From assembly GCF_004005865.1 (NCBI RefSeq), contig NZ_SACN01000006.1, positions 123,948 through 187,947 on the forward strand: 64,000 nucleotides of DNA. The letters are read 5' to 3'. The stretch comes from Sphingomonas crocodyli. Lineage in GTDB: Bacteria; Pseudomonadota; Alphaproteobacteria; Sphingomonadales; Sphingomonadaceae. The notes under the pieces were generated by a model, which saw nothing but the letters and a program-made list of their open reading frames with translations, ran no database searches and was not told the origin of the DNA. A program made the translations under genes and the position numbers. This document shows positions 17,784 to 25,772 of this stretch, piece by piece (positions within the stretch are counted from its first letter, which is position 1; every line of letters begins with the position of its first letter).

Positions 17784-18193
17784 GCGCGACCCGCATCGCC
17801 ATCCTCTACACGGCCATTGCCGCAGCATCCTCGGCGATCAACCTGATCGTCCAGATGATCGTGATCGCGCTCTACAGCGGGCCGTTCGCGATCGAACTGT
17901 CGATGATCCTAGGCATAGGCGCCGCTTTGCCGCCCAAATATGTGCTGGAGAAGCGCTGGATCTTCGCCTTCACCGCGAACAATCTGCGCCACGATGGCGG
18001 GTTGTTCCTGCTCTATTCGGGCCTCGGCCTGTTCACGACCGCGATCTTCTGGGTGATCGAACATTCGTTCCAGATCGCCTTCGGCACCGATGTGATGCGC
18101 TATGTCGGCGGCGCGATCGGCCTCGCGATCGGCAATTACGTCAAATATCAGCTCGACAAGCGTTTCGTCTTCGTCACGCGGGCGGTCGCCTGA
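17780..18193 (+). CDS. GtrA-family small membrane protein
   Basis: The product has 137 residues and four predicted transmembrane helices (about 7-27, 35-53, 75-95, 105-122). A positively charged end (NYVKYQLDKRFVF) closes it, which is typical of GtrA/Rv3789-like proteins. GtrA proteins help move or use polyprenyl-phosphate-linked sugars at the inner membrane. The gene starts inside the stop of the HAD-UbiA gene (ATGA) and ends in a TGATG overlap with the DprE1-like gene. This order parallels mycobacterial Rv3789-Rv3790-Rv3791. Confidence 0.87.
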   Translation: MSATRIAILYTAIAAASSAINLIVQMIVIALYSGPFAIELSMILGIGAALPPKYVLEKRWIFAFTANNLRHDGGLFLLYSGLGLFTTAIFWVIEHSFQIAFGTDVMRYVGGAIGLAIGNYVKYQLDKRFVFVTRAVA

Positions 18194-19482
18194 TGGAATT
18201 GAGCGGCTGGGGCCGGTTTCCGCGTGTCGACGCGCAGGTGGCCTATCCCGCCGATCCTGCCGCCTGCGCCCGCGCCGTCGCGGCCTCACCAGGGATCGCG
18301 CGCGGCCTTGGCCGGGCTTATGGGGATAGCGCGCTGGCGGACGATGTCGTCGCGATGCGCGGCCTCGATCGCTTCCACGCCTTCGATCCCGACAGCGGGC
18401 TGCTCAGCTGCGACGCGGGCGTCTCGCTCGACGAGATCCTGACCCTGCTCGTTCCGCGCGGCTGGTTCCTGCCCGTCACGCCCGGCACCCGCTTCGTCAC
18501 CGTCGGCGGCGCGATCGCCAGCGACGTGCACGGCAAGAACCACCATGTCGACGGCACGTTCGGCGATCATGTCGTCGCGATCGATCTGCTGCTGGGCAAT
18601 GGTGAGGTCGTCCGCATCGGCCCCGACGCGCAGCCCGATCTGTTCCACGCGACCTGCGGGGGCATGGGGCTGACCGGCGTGATCCTGTCCGCCACGATCC
18701 GGATGCGGAAGATCCGATCCAGCCTGATCCGCGAAACCACGGTCAGGGCGCGCGATCTCGACGCCATCCTCGCCGCCTTCGAAACCTACGGCAGCGCCAC
18801 CTATTCCGCCGCCTGGATCGATTGCCTCGCGCGCGGCAAGAACCTCGGCCGCTCGTTGCTGATGCTCGGCGAACATGCCGACGAAGGCCCGCTGACCCCA
18901 CGCACGAAACCGCCCCGCGCTGTCCCGTTCGACATGCCCTCGGGCCTTCTCAACCGCGCGACCGGCAAGGCGTTCAACGCCCTGTTCTACGCGCGCGGCC
19001 CCTCGGCCGTCCGCACGCGCACGATCCCGTACGAACCGCATTTCCACCCGCTCGACGGCCTTGCCGAATGGAACCGCCTCTACGGCCGGCAGGGCTTCGT
19101 CCAGTATCAGTTCGTCCTGCCCGGCGCGCAGGGGCTGCGCCGCATCCTCGAAACGATCGCCATGTCGGGCCAGGGCGCGTTCCTCGCCGTCCTCAAACAG
19201 TTCGGTCGCGCGAACCGAAACCTGCTGTCCTTCCCCACCGAAGGCTATACGCTCGCGCTCGATTTCAAGGCGGAGCCGGCGGTGTTCGCGTTGCTCGACC
19301 TGCTCGATCGGGCGGTCCTCGATCTGGGCGGGCGGATCTATCTGGCGAAGGATGCGCGGATGAGCGAGGCGATGTTCAAGGCGAGCTACCCGAACTGGCA
19401 GGCCTTTCAGGAGGTCCGCGCCCGCCACCACGCGATCGGCCGCTTCGCCTCGCACCAGTCGAAGCGGCTAGGCCTGATATGA
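18193..19482 (+). CDS. DprE1-like FAD-dependent decaprenylphosphoryl-ribose oxidase
   Basis: This is a 429-residue VAO/PCMH flavoprotein. FAD-binding features seen are GLGRAYGDSAL near 38-48 and ASDVHGKNHHVDGTFGDHV near 112-130, which match mycobacterial DprE1 almost residue for residue. The C-terminal catalytic Lys is kept in YLAKDAR (about Lys386). The Cys that benzothiazinones attack in Mycobacterium DprE1 (in GWNICVDF) is Ala here (GYTLALDF, Ala355). Expected reaction: oxidation of polyprenylphosphoryl-ribose at C2. Coupled to its neighbours by start/stop overlaps. Confidence 0.9.
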   Translation: MELSGWGRFPRVDAQVAYPADPAACARAVAASPGIARGLGRAYGDSALADDVVAMRGLDRFHAFDPDSGLLSCDAGVSLDEILTLLVPRGWFLPVTPGTRFVTVGGAIASDVHGKNHHVDGTFGDHVVAIDLLLGNGEVVRIGPDAQPDLFHATCGGMGLTGVILSATIRMRKIRSSLIRETTVRARDLDAILAAFETYGSATYSAAWIDCLARGKNLGRSLLMLGEHADEGPLTPRTKPPRAVPFDMPSGLLNRATGKAFNALFYARGPSAVRTRTIPYEPHFHPLDGLAEWNRLYGRQGFVQYQFVLPGAQGLRRILETIAMSGQGAFLAVLKQFGRANRNLLSFPTEGYTLALDFKAEPAVFALLDLLDRAVLDLGGRIYLAKDARMSEAMFKASYPNWQAFQEVRARHHAIGRFASHQSKRLGLI

Positions 19483-20222
19483 GCCGTATCGCGATCATCG
19501 GCGCGACCTCCGGCATCGCCGAACATTGCGCGCGCCTCTGGGCCGGGCGTGGCCATGATCTGACCCTCGTGGGCCGCGACGCCGCCCGCCTCGACGCCGT
19601 CGCCGCCGATCTGAAGGTGCGCAGCCCCGCCTCGGCGATCGACACGCTCGTCGCCAGCGACTTCCACGATCCGCAGGCCGTCGACATGATCGTCGGCGCG
19701 CTCTGTGCCGAACGGCCGGTCGACATCGCCCTGATCGCGCACGGCACTCTGCCCGATCAGCAGGCGTGCCAGAATGACGGCGCGCTCGCCGCCGATACGA
19801 TGCTGGTCAACGGCGTCTCGCCCGCTCTGTTCGCCGAAGCCTTTGCGCGCCACATGGTCCCCGTCGATCGCGGCACGATCGCGATCATCGGGTCGGTCGC
19901 GGGCGATCGCGGGCGCAAGACCAACTACGTCTATGGCGCCGCGAAAGGTCTGGTCGATCGCTACGCGCAGGGGATGCAGCACCGGCTGGCTGCCACCAAC
20001 GTCCGCGTCGTCCTCGCCAAGCCCGGCCCCACCGCCACCGCGATGACCGCCGCGCTGCAGTCGAAGGGGCAGCGCATGGCCTCCCCCGCCGATGTCGCCA
20101 AGCGGATCGTCGCCGCGATCGATCGTGGTCAGCCGGTCGTCTATGCGCCCGCTTTGTGGGCGATCATCATGGCGATCGTCCGCGCCCTCCCGCGCCCGAT
20201 CTTCCACAAGCTCAACATATGA
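19479..20222 (+). CDS. DprE2-like SDR (decaprenylphosphoryl-2-keto-pentose reductase)
   Basis: This is a 247-residue SDR with the nucleotide motif GATSGIAEHCA near the N terminus. A catalytic Ser lies in IIGSVAGDRG and the YGAAK pair is near 150-154. A hydrophobic/basic tail ends in an amphipathic helix (ALWAIIMAIVRALPRPIF), as in mycobacterial DprE2. It would reduce the 2-keto intermediate made by the DprE1-like enzyme to the arabino epimer. It overlaps the genes on both sides by ATGA. The identity rests on family resemblance plus operon position. Confidence 0.88.
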   Translation: MSRIAIIGATSGIAEHCARLWAGRGHDLTLVGRDAARLDAVAADLKVRSPASAIDTLVASDFHDPQAVDMIVGALCAERPVDIALIAHGTLPDQQACQNDGALAADTMLVNGVSPALFAEAFARHMVPVDRGTIAIIGSVAGDRGRKTNYVYGAAKGLVDRYAQGMQHRLAATNVRVVLAKPGPTATAMTAALQSKGQRMASPADVAKRIVAAIDRGQPVVYAPALWAIIMAIVRALPRPIFHKLNI

Positions 20223-21349
20223 CGACCAAAGAGCGCGCGCTCCACTGGCTGCTCCTCGCCGCGCTGATCCTGCTCGCCGCCGAGCAGTTCGCCGATGCGC
20301 TGATCGAGCACGCCCACGCACCGATGCTCGACCTCGCCGTTTATCGCAGCGCGGCCGAAAACGGACCGCTGATCCGGTCGCCGCACGGCCCGATGTATTT
20401 CACCTATCATCCGATCATGCGGCACTTTTTTCAGGCGCTTGGCGCGCAGTTCGATCTGAAGCTGCTGACGGTCTATACCCTGCTGACCCTGCTCTATGGC
20501 GCCACGATCCGCGCGCGGCCGGGGGCGGCGCTGGCGACGTTCCTGGGCCTCGCCATCGGCGGCTTGGGCATTGCTGCAATCACGACGGGCAACATCACCC
20601 CCTTCCTGCAACTGGCGATCCTGGGCCTTGCCGCGCGCGGTTTCGATGCGCCGCGCGACCGCTGGACCTTCCTCGCGGCGGTTGCGGTCACGGCGATCGT
20701 GAAGCCCTATATGATCGCTTACGTGCTCCTGCCCCTCGGCGTCGCGATGGCCCGCCGTCAGCCGCTCCGCCCCCATATGATCGCGGCAGCGGCGACGATC
20801 GGCGCGGTCGTTGTCCTGATTGCGCTCTACGCCGTCGTGCGGCCCGATGAGACCGCGATATTCATCCGCAACCTGACGACCCAGACGCTGGCGCAGGGCG
20901 ACCTGGGGATTGCGGCTTATGGTCGCCTCGCCGGGCAATTGGGGTCTGCCGGGGCGCTGATCGCGCACGCCCTGATCGTCCTCACCGCCGCCACCATTAC
21001 GATCGGATCGGCGTGGAGGCAGGGGCGGCTGGCCGATCCCGGCTTCGTCCTGCTGCTGTTCTTCCTCGCCGCAATCCTGAATCCGCGCCTGCAGGATTAT
21101 GATCTGTTCCCGGCGCTGACCGCCCTGATCCTGTACCTTCTCGGCGCGCAGGCGGGATGGCGGGCGACGGTGGTGCTGCTGATCGCCTTCGTCGCTGGCG
21201 GGGTCGCACTCCACGGCGCGCGCTTCGCCGATGTCGAGGCCGGCTTCTGGTCCAACGCGCGCAACGTCTATCTGGTCGCGACCGCCCTACTCGTCGCCGG
21301 GCTCGTCACCCTTCCCCGTTCGCCGCAATCGCCCGCCGCCCGGCCTTGA
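20219..21349 (+). CDS. Polytopic membrane protein, GT87/GT-C-type glycosyltransferase candidate
   Basis: The protein has 376 residues with roughly 9-10 hydrophobic helices. An early extracytoplasmic loop carries Asp (HAPMLDLAVYRSA, near 35-47) and GPMYFTYHP, in line with GT-C enzymes that use polyprenyl-phosphate sugars. It is last in the five-gene coupled operon, so it is the best candidate for the transferase that uses the lipid-linked pentose. The acceptor (LPS, glycolipid or protein) is unknown. Its 3' end overlaps the converging MFS gene by 44 bp. Confidence 0.72.
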   Translation: MTTKERALHWLLLAALILLAAEQFADALIEHAHAPMLDLAVYRSAAENGPLIRSPHGPMYFTYHPIMRHFFQALGAQFDLKLLTVYTLLTLLYGATIRARPGAALATFLGLAIGGLGIAAITTGNITPFLQLAILGLAARGFDAPRDRWTFLAAVAVTAIVKPYMIAYVLLPLGVAMARRQPLRPHMIAAAATIGAVVVLIALYAVVRPDETAIFIRNLTTQTLAQGDLGIAAYGRLAGQLGSAGALIAHALIVLTAATITIGSAWRQGRLADPGFVLLLFFLAAILNPRLQDYDLFPALTALILYLLGAQAGWRATVVLLIAFVAGGVALHGARFADVEAGFWSNARNVYLVATALLVAGLVTLPRSPQSPAARP

Positions 21350-22640
21350 GGCCGATCAGCAGCACGATCGCCGAAGCCGGCCCGAAGATCGCATAGGTGG
21401 TCGCGATGCCCAGCCCCACATGCTCGGCCCCGCCATAGACCTTCTCGGTAAAGATCGCGACGATCGACGGCCCGGTGATCATCCCGATCAGGTTCAGCAC
21501 CACCATGAAGATCGCGATCGTCCGCGCGCGGAAACGCGGCGGGGTCGATACCTGAATGTGCGCGATCGCCGGGCTGGTGAAGGGCAGCATGATGTGGATC
21601 ATCCCGATCATCAGCAGCACGATCGCGGCGGATTCGACCACGGTGAACGCGATCACCCCCACCACCGTCAGCGCGATGCAATTGACCACGAAATATCGAT
21701 AATGCGCGTCGCGCATCCCCGTATTGTGCAGCCAGTCGACCAGCCAGCCGCCGCCCACGAACCCCGCAAAGCCGGCCATCCCCTGCACCAGCCCCAGGGT
21801 GGCGCCGATCTTCGCCGCGTCATAGCCGAAATGCCGCCCCAGATAGGCCGGCGCCCAGCCCGCGACCGCATAAGCCAGGATCGCGTGCAGCCCGACGCCG
21901 ATCGAAATCGTGGTGATGTAGAAGGCGCGCGAACGCAGCCACGCGCCATATCCCGGCGCCGCCGCCAGCGCCTCCGCCTCGCGCGCCGTCGGCAGAGCGC
22001 GCTTCGGGCGCGGGATCAGGAAGATCAACGGCGCGATCAAGATGCCCGGCGCGCCGACGACCAGGAACGTTACCTGCCACGGCTTGAAGCCCCACAGGCC
22101 GCCCATCCCCTCGGCCCATTTCATCACGAAGCCGCCGATCGCGAGCGAAAGCCCGCCGCCGATCGCGATGCCCCCCGCCAGCACGCCGATCGCGAAGGTC
22201 AGCCGCCTTTTGGGAAACAGATCGCCCACGATCGCATAGGATGATGGCGAAAGCGTCGCCTCCCCCATCCCCACCGCGAAGCGCGCCGCGAACAATTGCC
22301 AGTAACTCTGCGCCATCCCGCACAGCATCGTCGCGATCGACCAGCCGGTGACGCCGAAATAGACCACCCAGCGCCGCGAAAAGCGATCGGCCAGCCACCC
22401 CATCGGCACGCTCGACAGCGCGTAGAACAAGGCGAAGGCAAAGCCCTGGATCAGGCTGAACTGCACGTCGGTCAGGTGCAGGTCCGCCTTGATGGGATCG
22501 ACCATCAGCGCGATGATCCCGCGATCGAGGTAGGACAGGATCGTCATCACCATCAGGATGCCGATCGAGAACCAGCCGATCAGGCCGCCCTTCGGTTCAT
22601 TCTCATCGACGGGCGCGGCAGGGGCGGTCGCTTCAGCCAT
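21306..22640 (-). CDS. MFS transporter
   Basis: This is a 444-residue protein of the major facilitator superfamily with 12 predicted helices. The MFS motif between helices 2 and 3 (GWLADRFSRRWV, near 83-94) is clear. The overall pattern resembles the spinster-like or organic-anion MFS proteins common next to sphingomonad catabolic genes. Its start overlaps the stop region of the upstream cupin gene by 8 bp, so cupin, transporter and SDR probably form one minus-strand operon. Substrate unknown. Confidence 0.88.
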   Translation of the reverse strand: MAEATAPAAPVDENEPKGGLIGWFSIGILMVMTILSYLDRGIIALMVDPIKADLHLTDVQFSLIQGFAFALFYALSSVPMGWLADRFSRRWVVYFGVTGWSIATMLCGMAQSYWQLFAARFAVGMGEATLSPSSYAIVGDLFPKRRLTFAIGVLAGGIAIGGGLSLAIGGFVMKWAEGMGGLWGFKPWQVTFLVVGAPGILIAPLIFLIPRPKRALPTAREAEALAAAPGYGAWLRSRAFYITTISIGVGLHAILAYAVAGWAPAYLGRHFGYDAAKIGATLGLVQGMAGFAGFVGGGWLVDWLHNTGMRDAHYRYFVVNCIALTVVGVIAFTVVESAAIVLLMIGMIHIMLPFTSPAIAHIQVSTPPRFRARTIAIFMVVLNLIGMITGPSIVAIFTEKVYGGAEHVGLGIATTYAIFGPASAIVLLIGLKAGRRAIAANGEG

Positions 22641-23100
22641 GATAGTTCATCCACTCCGGAAAACGCAGCTTGGCGTGGGGCAATTCGCGCAACCCCTGTT
22701 CGGCCAGCAACGCCTCATAGTCGGCCTGATCGTCGGACCAGGACCGCGCATCGCCCATGAAAACCTCGAACAATTCCACACCCTCGGGGCCGGCGATCAT
22801 CGGCCCGCCCGCCATCCCCTGCTCCAGCACGATCTGCATCCCCGCGCTGCATTCGACATCGCCGAAGCGCATCGATCCTTTCAGGACGTAGATGACCTGT
22901 CGGCTGTTATGCCCATGCTTGCGGATGATCATGCCGGGATCCCAGCTGGCCAGCAGCGTCATCGATCCGGGGGTGAACTCCAGCCATTTCTCGCGCACGG
23001 CCATGCGGCGACCATTGTCGTCACCGATCACGCGCACCTCCTGCCACTCCTCCTCATCGGCGTGGCGGAAGCGGATTTCGGGAGCAGGCGCGTCAGGCAT
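22633..23100 (-). CDS. Cupin-domain protein
   Basis: This is a 155-residue cupin. The first cupin motif is visible around RKHGHNSRQVIYVLKGSM (about residues 59-76), with His-x-His and a following Gln in place of the usual downstream His pattern. A second motif region is near 100-110. I chose ATG 23100 because the longer open frame upstream only reads the SDR gene in another frame. It overlaps the SDR by 8 bp and the MFS gene by 8 bp. Probably a small-molecule isomerase or dioxygenase, or a ligand-binding protein. Confidence 0.8.
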   Translation of the reverse strand: MPDAPAPEIRFRHADEEEWQEVRVIGDDNGRRMAVREKWLEFTPGSMTLLASWDPGMIIRKHGHNSRQVIYVLKGSMRFGDVECSAGMQIVLEQGMAGGPMIAGPEGVELFEVFMGDARSWSDDQADYEALLAEQGLRELPHAKLRFPEWMNYHG

Positions 23101-23869
23101 TGAGCCCTCCGTTGATGCTGATGATCTGGCCGGTGATCTTGGTCGACAGCGGCCCGCACAGGAAAAGCGCGAGCGGCGCGATATCGGCCGGGGTCGGCAG
23201 GCCGAGGCCGGCCTTGTCGCGCGCCTTTTGCACGCGCCCGCCGCCCAGCTCCAGAAAGCGATCGAAGATCGGCGTCTGTTCGACATAGCTGGGCGAAATG
23301 CAGTTGATCCGCACCCCGTCGCGCGCCGTCTCCAGCCCCAGATTGCGCACGAAGGCGATGATCGCCGCCATCCGCGCCGCCACCAGCGACTGGCGCGGCG
23401 CCGCGAACAGGCCCGAATCCGACGCAAACGCCACGATCGCCCCGCGCGTCTCGCTCAGGTGCGGCAGCGCCGCGTGGCACATCTCCTGAAAGCTCGCGAC
23501 GCCCATTTCCAGGAACGCGCCATAGGCCGCCGGATCGGTGCGGCTCAGCGGCCCGCTGATCGCGCGCGCCGGGCCATAGCCGGCCGCGTGGATCAGCGCG
23601 TCGAGCCGACTGTGCACCCCCGCCGCCGTCCCGACCAGCGCCGCCGACGATCCGGGCGCGGTCAGATCGGACACCAACGGCGTGAAATCCCCCTTCGGGC
23701 ATCGCGCGCGCAGCGTCTCGATCGCCTTGGCGCAGCTTTCCTCACGCGATCCGTGAACGATCGTCTTCGCCCCGCCCTCGGCGGCCTGCGCGGCGATCTC
23801 GATCCCGATCGCGCCCGTGCCGCCGACGACCAGCACCACGGCGCCCGGCGCGACGATCCCGATGGTCAT
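23093..23869 (-). CDS. Divergent SDR-fold protein lacking the usual Tyr-Lys pair
   Basis: The product has 258 residues with the SDR nucleotide motif GGTGAIG near 16-22 and a C-terminal ITGQIISINGG segment. Where SDRs have Tyr-x-x-x-Lys, this protein reads LVAAR within RQSLVAARMAAI, so Tyr appears as Leu and Lys as Arg. It may use another residue, bind without classical catalysis, or use a shifted active site. It is first in a probable operon with the cupin and MFS genes. Start codon ATG 23869 is followed by a regular SDR fold. Confidence 0.8.
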   Translation of the reverse strand: MTIGIVAPGAVVLVVGGTGAIGIEIAAQAAEGGAKTIVHGSREESCAKAIETLRARCPKGDFTPLVSDLTAPGSSAALVGTAAGVHSRLDALIHAAGYGPARAISGPLSRTDPAAYGAFLEMGVASFQEMCHAALPHLSETRGAIVAFASDSGLFAAPRQSLVAARMAAIIAFVRNLGLETARDGVRINCISPSYVEQTPIFDRFLELGGGRVQKARDKAGLGLPTPADIAPLALFLCGPLSTKITGQIISINGGLNA

Positions 23870-24038
23870 CCTGCCCCTCCCATCTCGCTCCTCCCACGCC
23901 GGCCTCTTGCGGGCCGTGCGCGCTTTTTCGGGGACTAACGCGCTTTAGGGCGGCGGTGCAAATCGCTTTTCGTCATTGAGGCATCTCAATTGGAGAAGTC
24001 CAGGCGCATAGCCCGTCCCGTCCCGTCGTCTCCCCACC

Positions 24039-24132
24039 TCGTCATTGCGAGGAGCCGCAGGCGACGCGGCAATCCACTCCGCACTGGAGAGGCGCGGAGA
24101 ACGTATCGCCCCACTCCGCTCGCAACGACGAA
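24039..24132. repeat. Palindromic intergenic repeat, family C (copy 1, decayed)
   Basis: This copy begins with CGTCATTGCGAGGAGCCGCA and GCGACGCGGCAATCCA, and closes with CGCTCGCAACGACG. The right arm has drifted from the CGCTCGCAATGACG seen in the copies at 45941-46021 and 63751-63862. The whole gap 23870-24484 (615 bp) holds this element, the composite element at 24163-24361 and no gene that I can support. Confidence 0.8.
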
Positions 24133-24162
24133 GCCGGCGCGCAAAGCCCTCCCCTCCCCAAC

Positions 24163-24361
24163 GTCACCCCGGACTTGATCCGGGGTCCAGCTTCTTCATC
24201 CTTCTGAAGCTTTCTCCCGCCTGCGGGAGAAGGTTTGGATGAGGGTCTTCTTCCTTCTTCCACCGCCCCTCGGAGGCGAGGCAGACCCTCACCCCAGCCC
24301 TCTCCCGCAAGCGGGAGAGGGAGGCAGAAGAAGCTGGACCCCGGATCAAGTCCGGGGTGAC
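24163..24361. repeat. Composite palindrome: family B arms around a TCTCCCGC-type inner palindrome
   Basis: Outer arms are GTCACCCCGGACTTGATCC at the left and GGATCAAGTCCGGGGTGAC at the right, as in family B. Between them is a second palindromic unit with arms CTCCCGCCTGCGGGAGAAGG and CCTCTCCCGCAAGCGGGAGAG (each a small hairpin) and a DGAGGGTCTTC/GCAGACCCTCA inverted pair. It looks as if one mobile palindrome entered another. There is no coding signal. Confidence 0.8.
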
Positions 24362-24484
24362 GATTTGGGAATTTCGGCTTTGGGATGGAAAGCGGTCATT
24401 CGCCGCCGAAGAAGTCGGCGTCTCGGCTCACACTGCGAGCCGAATTCTTCTCATACGCGGACGGCAATGCGGGCGTTTTTTTGA

Positions 24485-24787
24485 CTATATCAACGCGATT
24501 GGCGCAAACATCAGGCCTAAGAAGCCGCACACGATTACAAGCATTATAGCCATATAGCGCAGCGGCTCACCGCGAGAAGTGAAGCGCTTGGCTAGATCGA
24601 AGATAGCCATAGCGGCGGTCGCTAAATATAACGCAATACCCAGCGCTCCCAAAGCTCGACCAAAAGCGACTACGGGCGTAAGTATCAATGGTAAAACGGC
24701 GGCACCTACGAACGTTCCCTGCATTAAGTTCAGAGACTTACGCTGCTGCTCACGTTGTGCGTTTAGCCATTCTGGTTCTTCGCTCAT
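24485..24787 (-). CDS. Small hypothetical membrane protein
   Basis: The product has 100 residues. A charged N terminus (SEEPEWLNAQREQQRKS) is followed by hydrophobic segments at about 24-42, 46-64 and 78-98, the last reaching the C terminus. No family is recognised. ATG 24787 is preferred to the longer frame (24841) because the extension is Cys/Arg-rich and lacks a ribosome site. Base composition is visibly less GC-rich than in the core genes, and it is enclosed by palindromic repeats, which suggests an acquired or orphan gene. Confidence 0.6.
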   Translation of the reverse strand: MSEEPEWLNAQREQQRKSLNLMQGTFVGAAVLPLILTPVVAFGRALGALGIALYLATAAMAIFDLAKRFTSRGEPLRYMAIMLVIVCGFLGLMFAPIALI

Positions 24788-24850
24788 TCGCCTATTTTGC
24801 ACACACCCCCAATGTCTGCAATTGCGCCGCTTGCCGCCCATTCTCCACCC

Positions 24851-24940
24851 GTCATCCCGGCGGAGGCCGGGATCTCAGGAGATAAAGGGATCAGCCAGCC
24901 GCAAGAGCCGCCAGAGATCCCCGCCTCCGCCGGGATGACG
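24851..24940. repeat. Palindromic intergenic repeat, family D
   Basis: Arms GTCATCCCGGCGGAGGCCGG and CGCCTCCGCCGGGATGACG face each other around a GC-poor centre (GGAGATAAAGGGATCAGCC). Only one copy is seen in this window. It lies upstream of the small membrane protein gene and just left of a promoter-like sequence. The gap 24788-25187 contains this element and the promoter candidate but no convincing gene. Confidence 0.8.
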
Positions 24941-24955
24941 CGACATCGGGCACAC

Positions 24956-24984
24956 TTGACAAACAAGAACAAACAGAGTACATA
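24956..24984 (+). promoter_or_regulatory. Orphan sigma-70-type promoter with a near-LexA box
   Basis: TTGACA (24956-24961), a 17-base spacer and TACATA (24979-24984) form a good promoter. GAAC-N7-GTAC at 24967-24981 differs by one base from the alphaproteobacterial LexA site read on this strand (GAAC-N7-GAAC). No plus-strand gene follows; transcription would run antisense into the cyclophilin gene. Confidence 0.4.
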
Positions 24985-25187
24985 TTCACCCTATCGCGCT
25001 CGCGCGTCGCTCTTTCTCATCGTCAGCCGTCGCGCCATTATTGCGAATGCCAATCAATATCCCATCAAAGGGATGCATTCCCGCGATGACGTAGTGACAA
25101 GTTTGACAACTTTCGCGCGTCATCGTGACGCTGCGACTCGCAGCGGTCGCAGGACGCTCCGCGAGCCTCGAAAATCGCCCGCGAGGC

Positions 25188-25772
25188 TTAGGGAACCCGT
25201 CGCGCGCTCAAAATCTTGACGGGCTTTTCGATATATTGCCCCTTCATCGATCCGGTGCCCGCATTGGCGATCGTCTTCGCCGCCAGGATCGCCTTCACCA
25301 CGTCCATGCCCTTCACCACGCGGCCGAAGGCGGCATAGCCAAGCTCCTTGCCCTTCGCGTCCATGCCGGGCGCGGGGCTGACCATGATGAAGAAGTCGCC
25401 CATCGCCGTCCCCGGCTCCATCCGCGCCATCGAGATCGTGCCGGCGAGGTGCTTGAGGCCCGTCTTGCTGGTCGGTTCGTGCGCGATCGGGGGGAAGGAT
25501 CGGAAGATGCTGTGCTGGATCCCGCCCTGCACGAAGCCCATCTTGGGATCGCCCTTCGCCCGCGCGGCGCGATAGAATTTGGTGCCGTCCAGCTTCTTGC
25601 CGTCGACATATTTGAGGAAATTGTTGGCGGTGATCGGCGCCTTCTTCACCTCCAGCTCGACGATGATGTCGCCCTTGTCGGTCTTGATATCGACGCGCGG
25701 CAGCTTGGCCGGGGCCGCCGCGAGCGGGGCTGCGACGGCAAGCGCCAGCAGCGCGATCGTTGCGCGGATCAT
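25188..25772 (-). CDS. Secreted cyclophilin-type peptidyl-prolyl cis-trans isomerase
   Basis: The protein has 194 residues with a Sec signal peptide (cleavage after about residue 20, APLAAA). A cyclophilin core follows: IIVELEVKKAPITANNFLKYV, then FVQGGIQ and GTISMAR, with MGDFFIMVSP as the region carrying the active-site Phe/Gln counterparts. Cyclophilins speed proline isomerisation during folding, here in the periplasm. It overlaps the upstream M19 peptidase gene by 4 bp, so both are probably one transcript. Confidence 0.9.
   Translation of the reverse strand: MIRATIALLALAVAAPLAAAPAKLPRVDIKTDKGDIIVELEVKKAPITANNFLKYVDGKKLDGTKFYRAARAKGDPKMGFVQGGIQHSIFRSFPPIAHEPTSKTGLKHLAGTISMARMEPGTAMGDFFIMVSPAPGMDAKGKELGYAAFGRVVKGMDVVKAILAAKTIANAGTGSMKGQYIEKPVKILSARRVP

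Noticed and set aside
24797..25219. A 140-residue plus-strand frame
   Set aside because: Its first third translates a palindromic repeat and the rest is low-complexity; no ribosome site is present.
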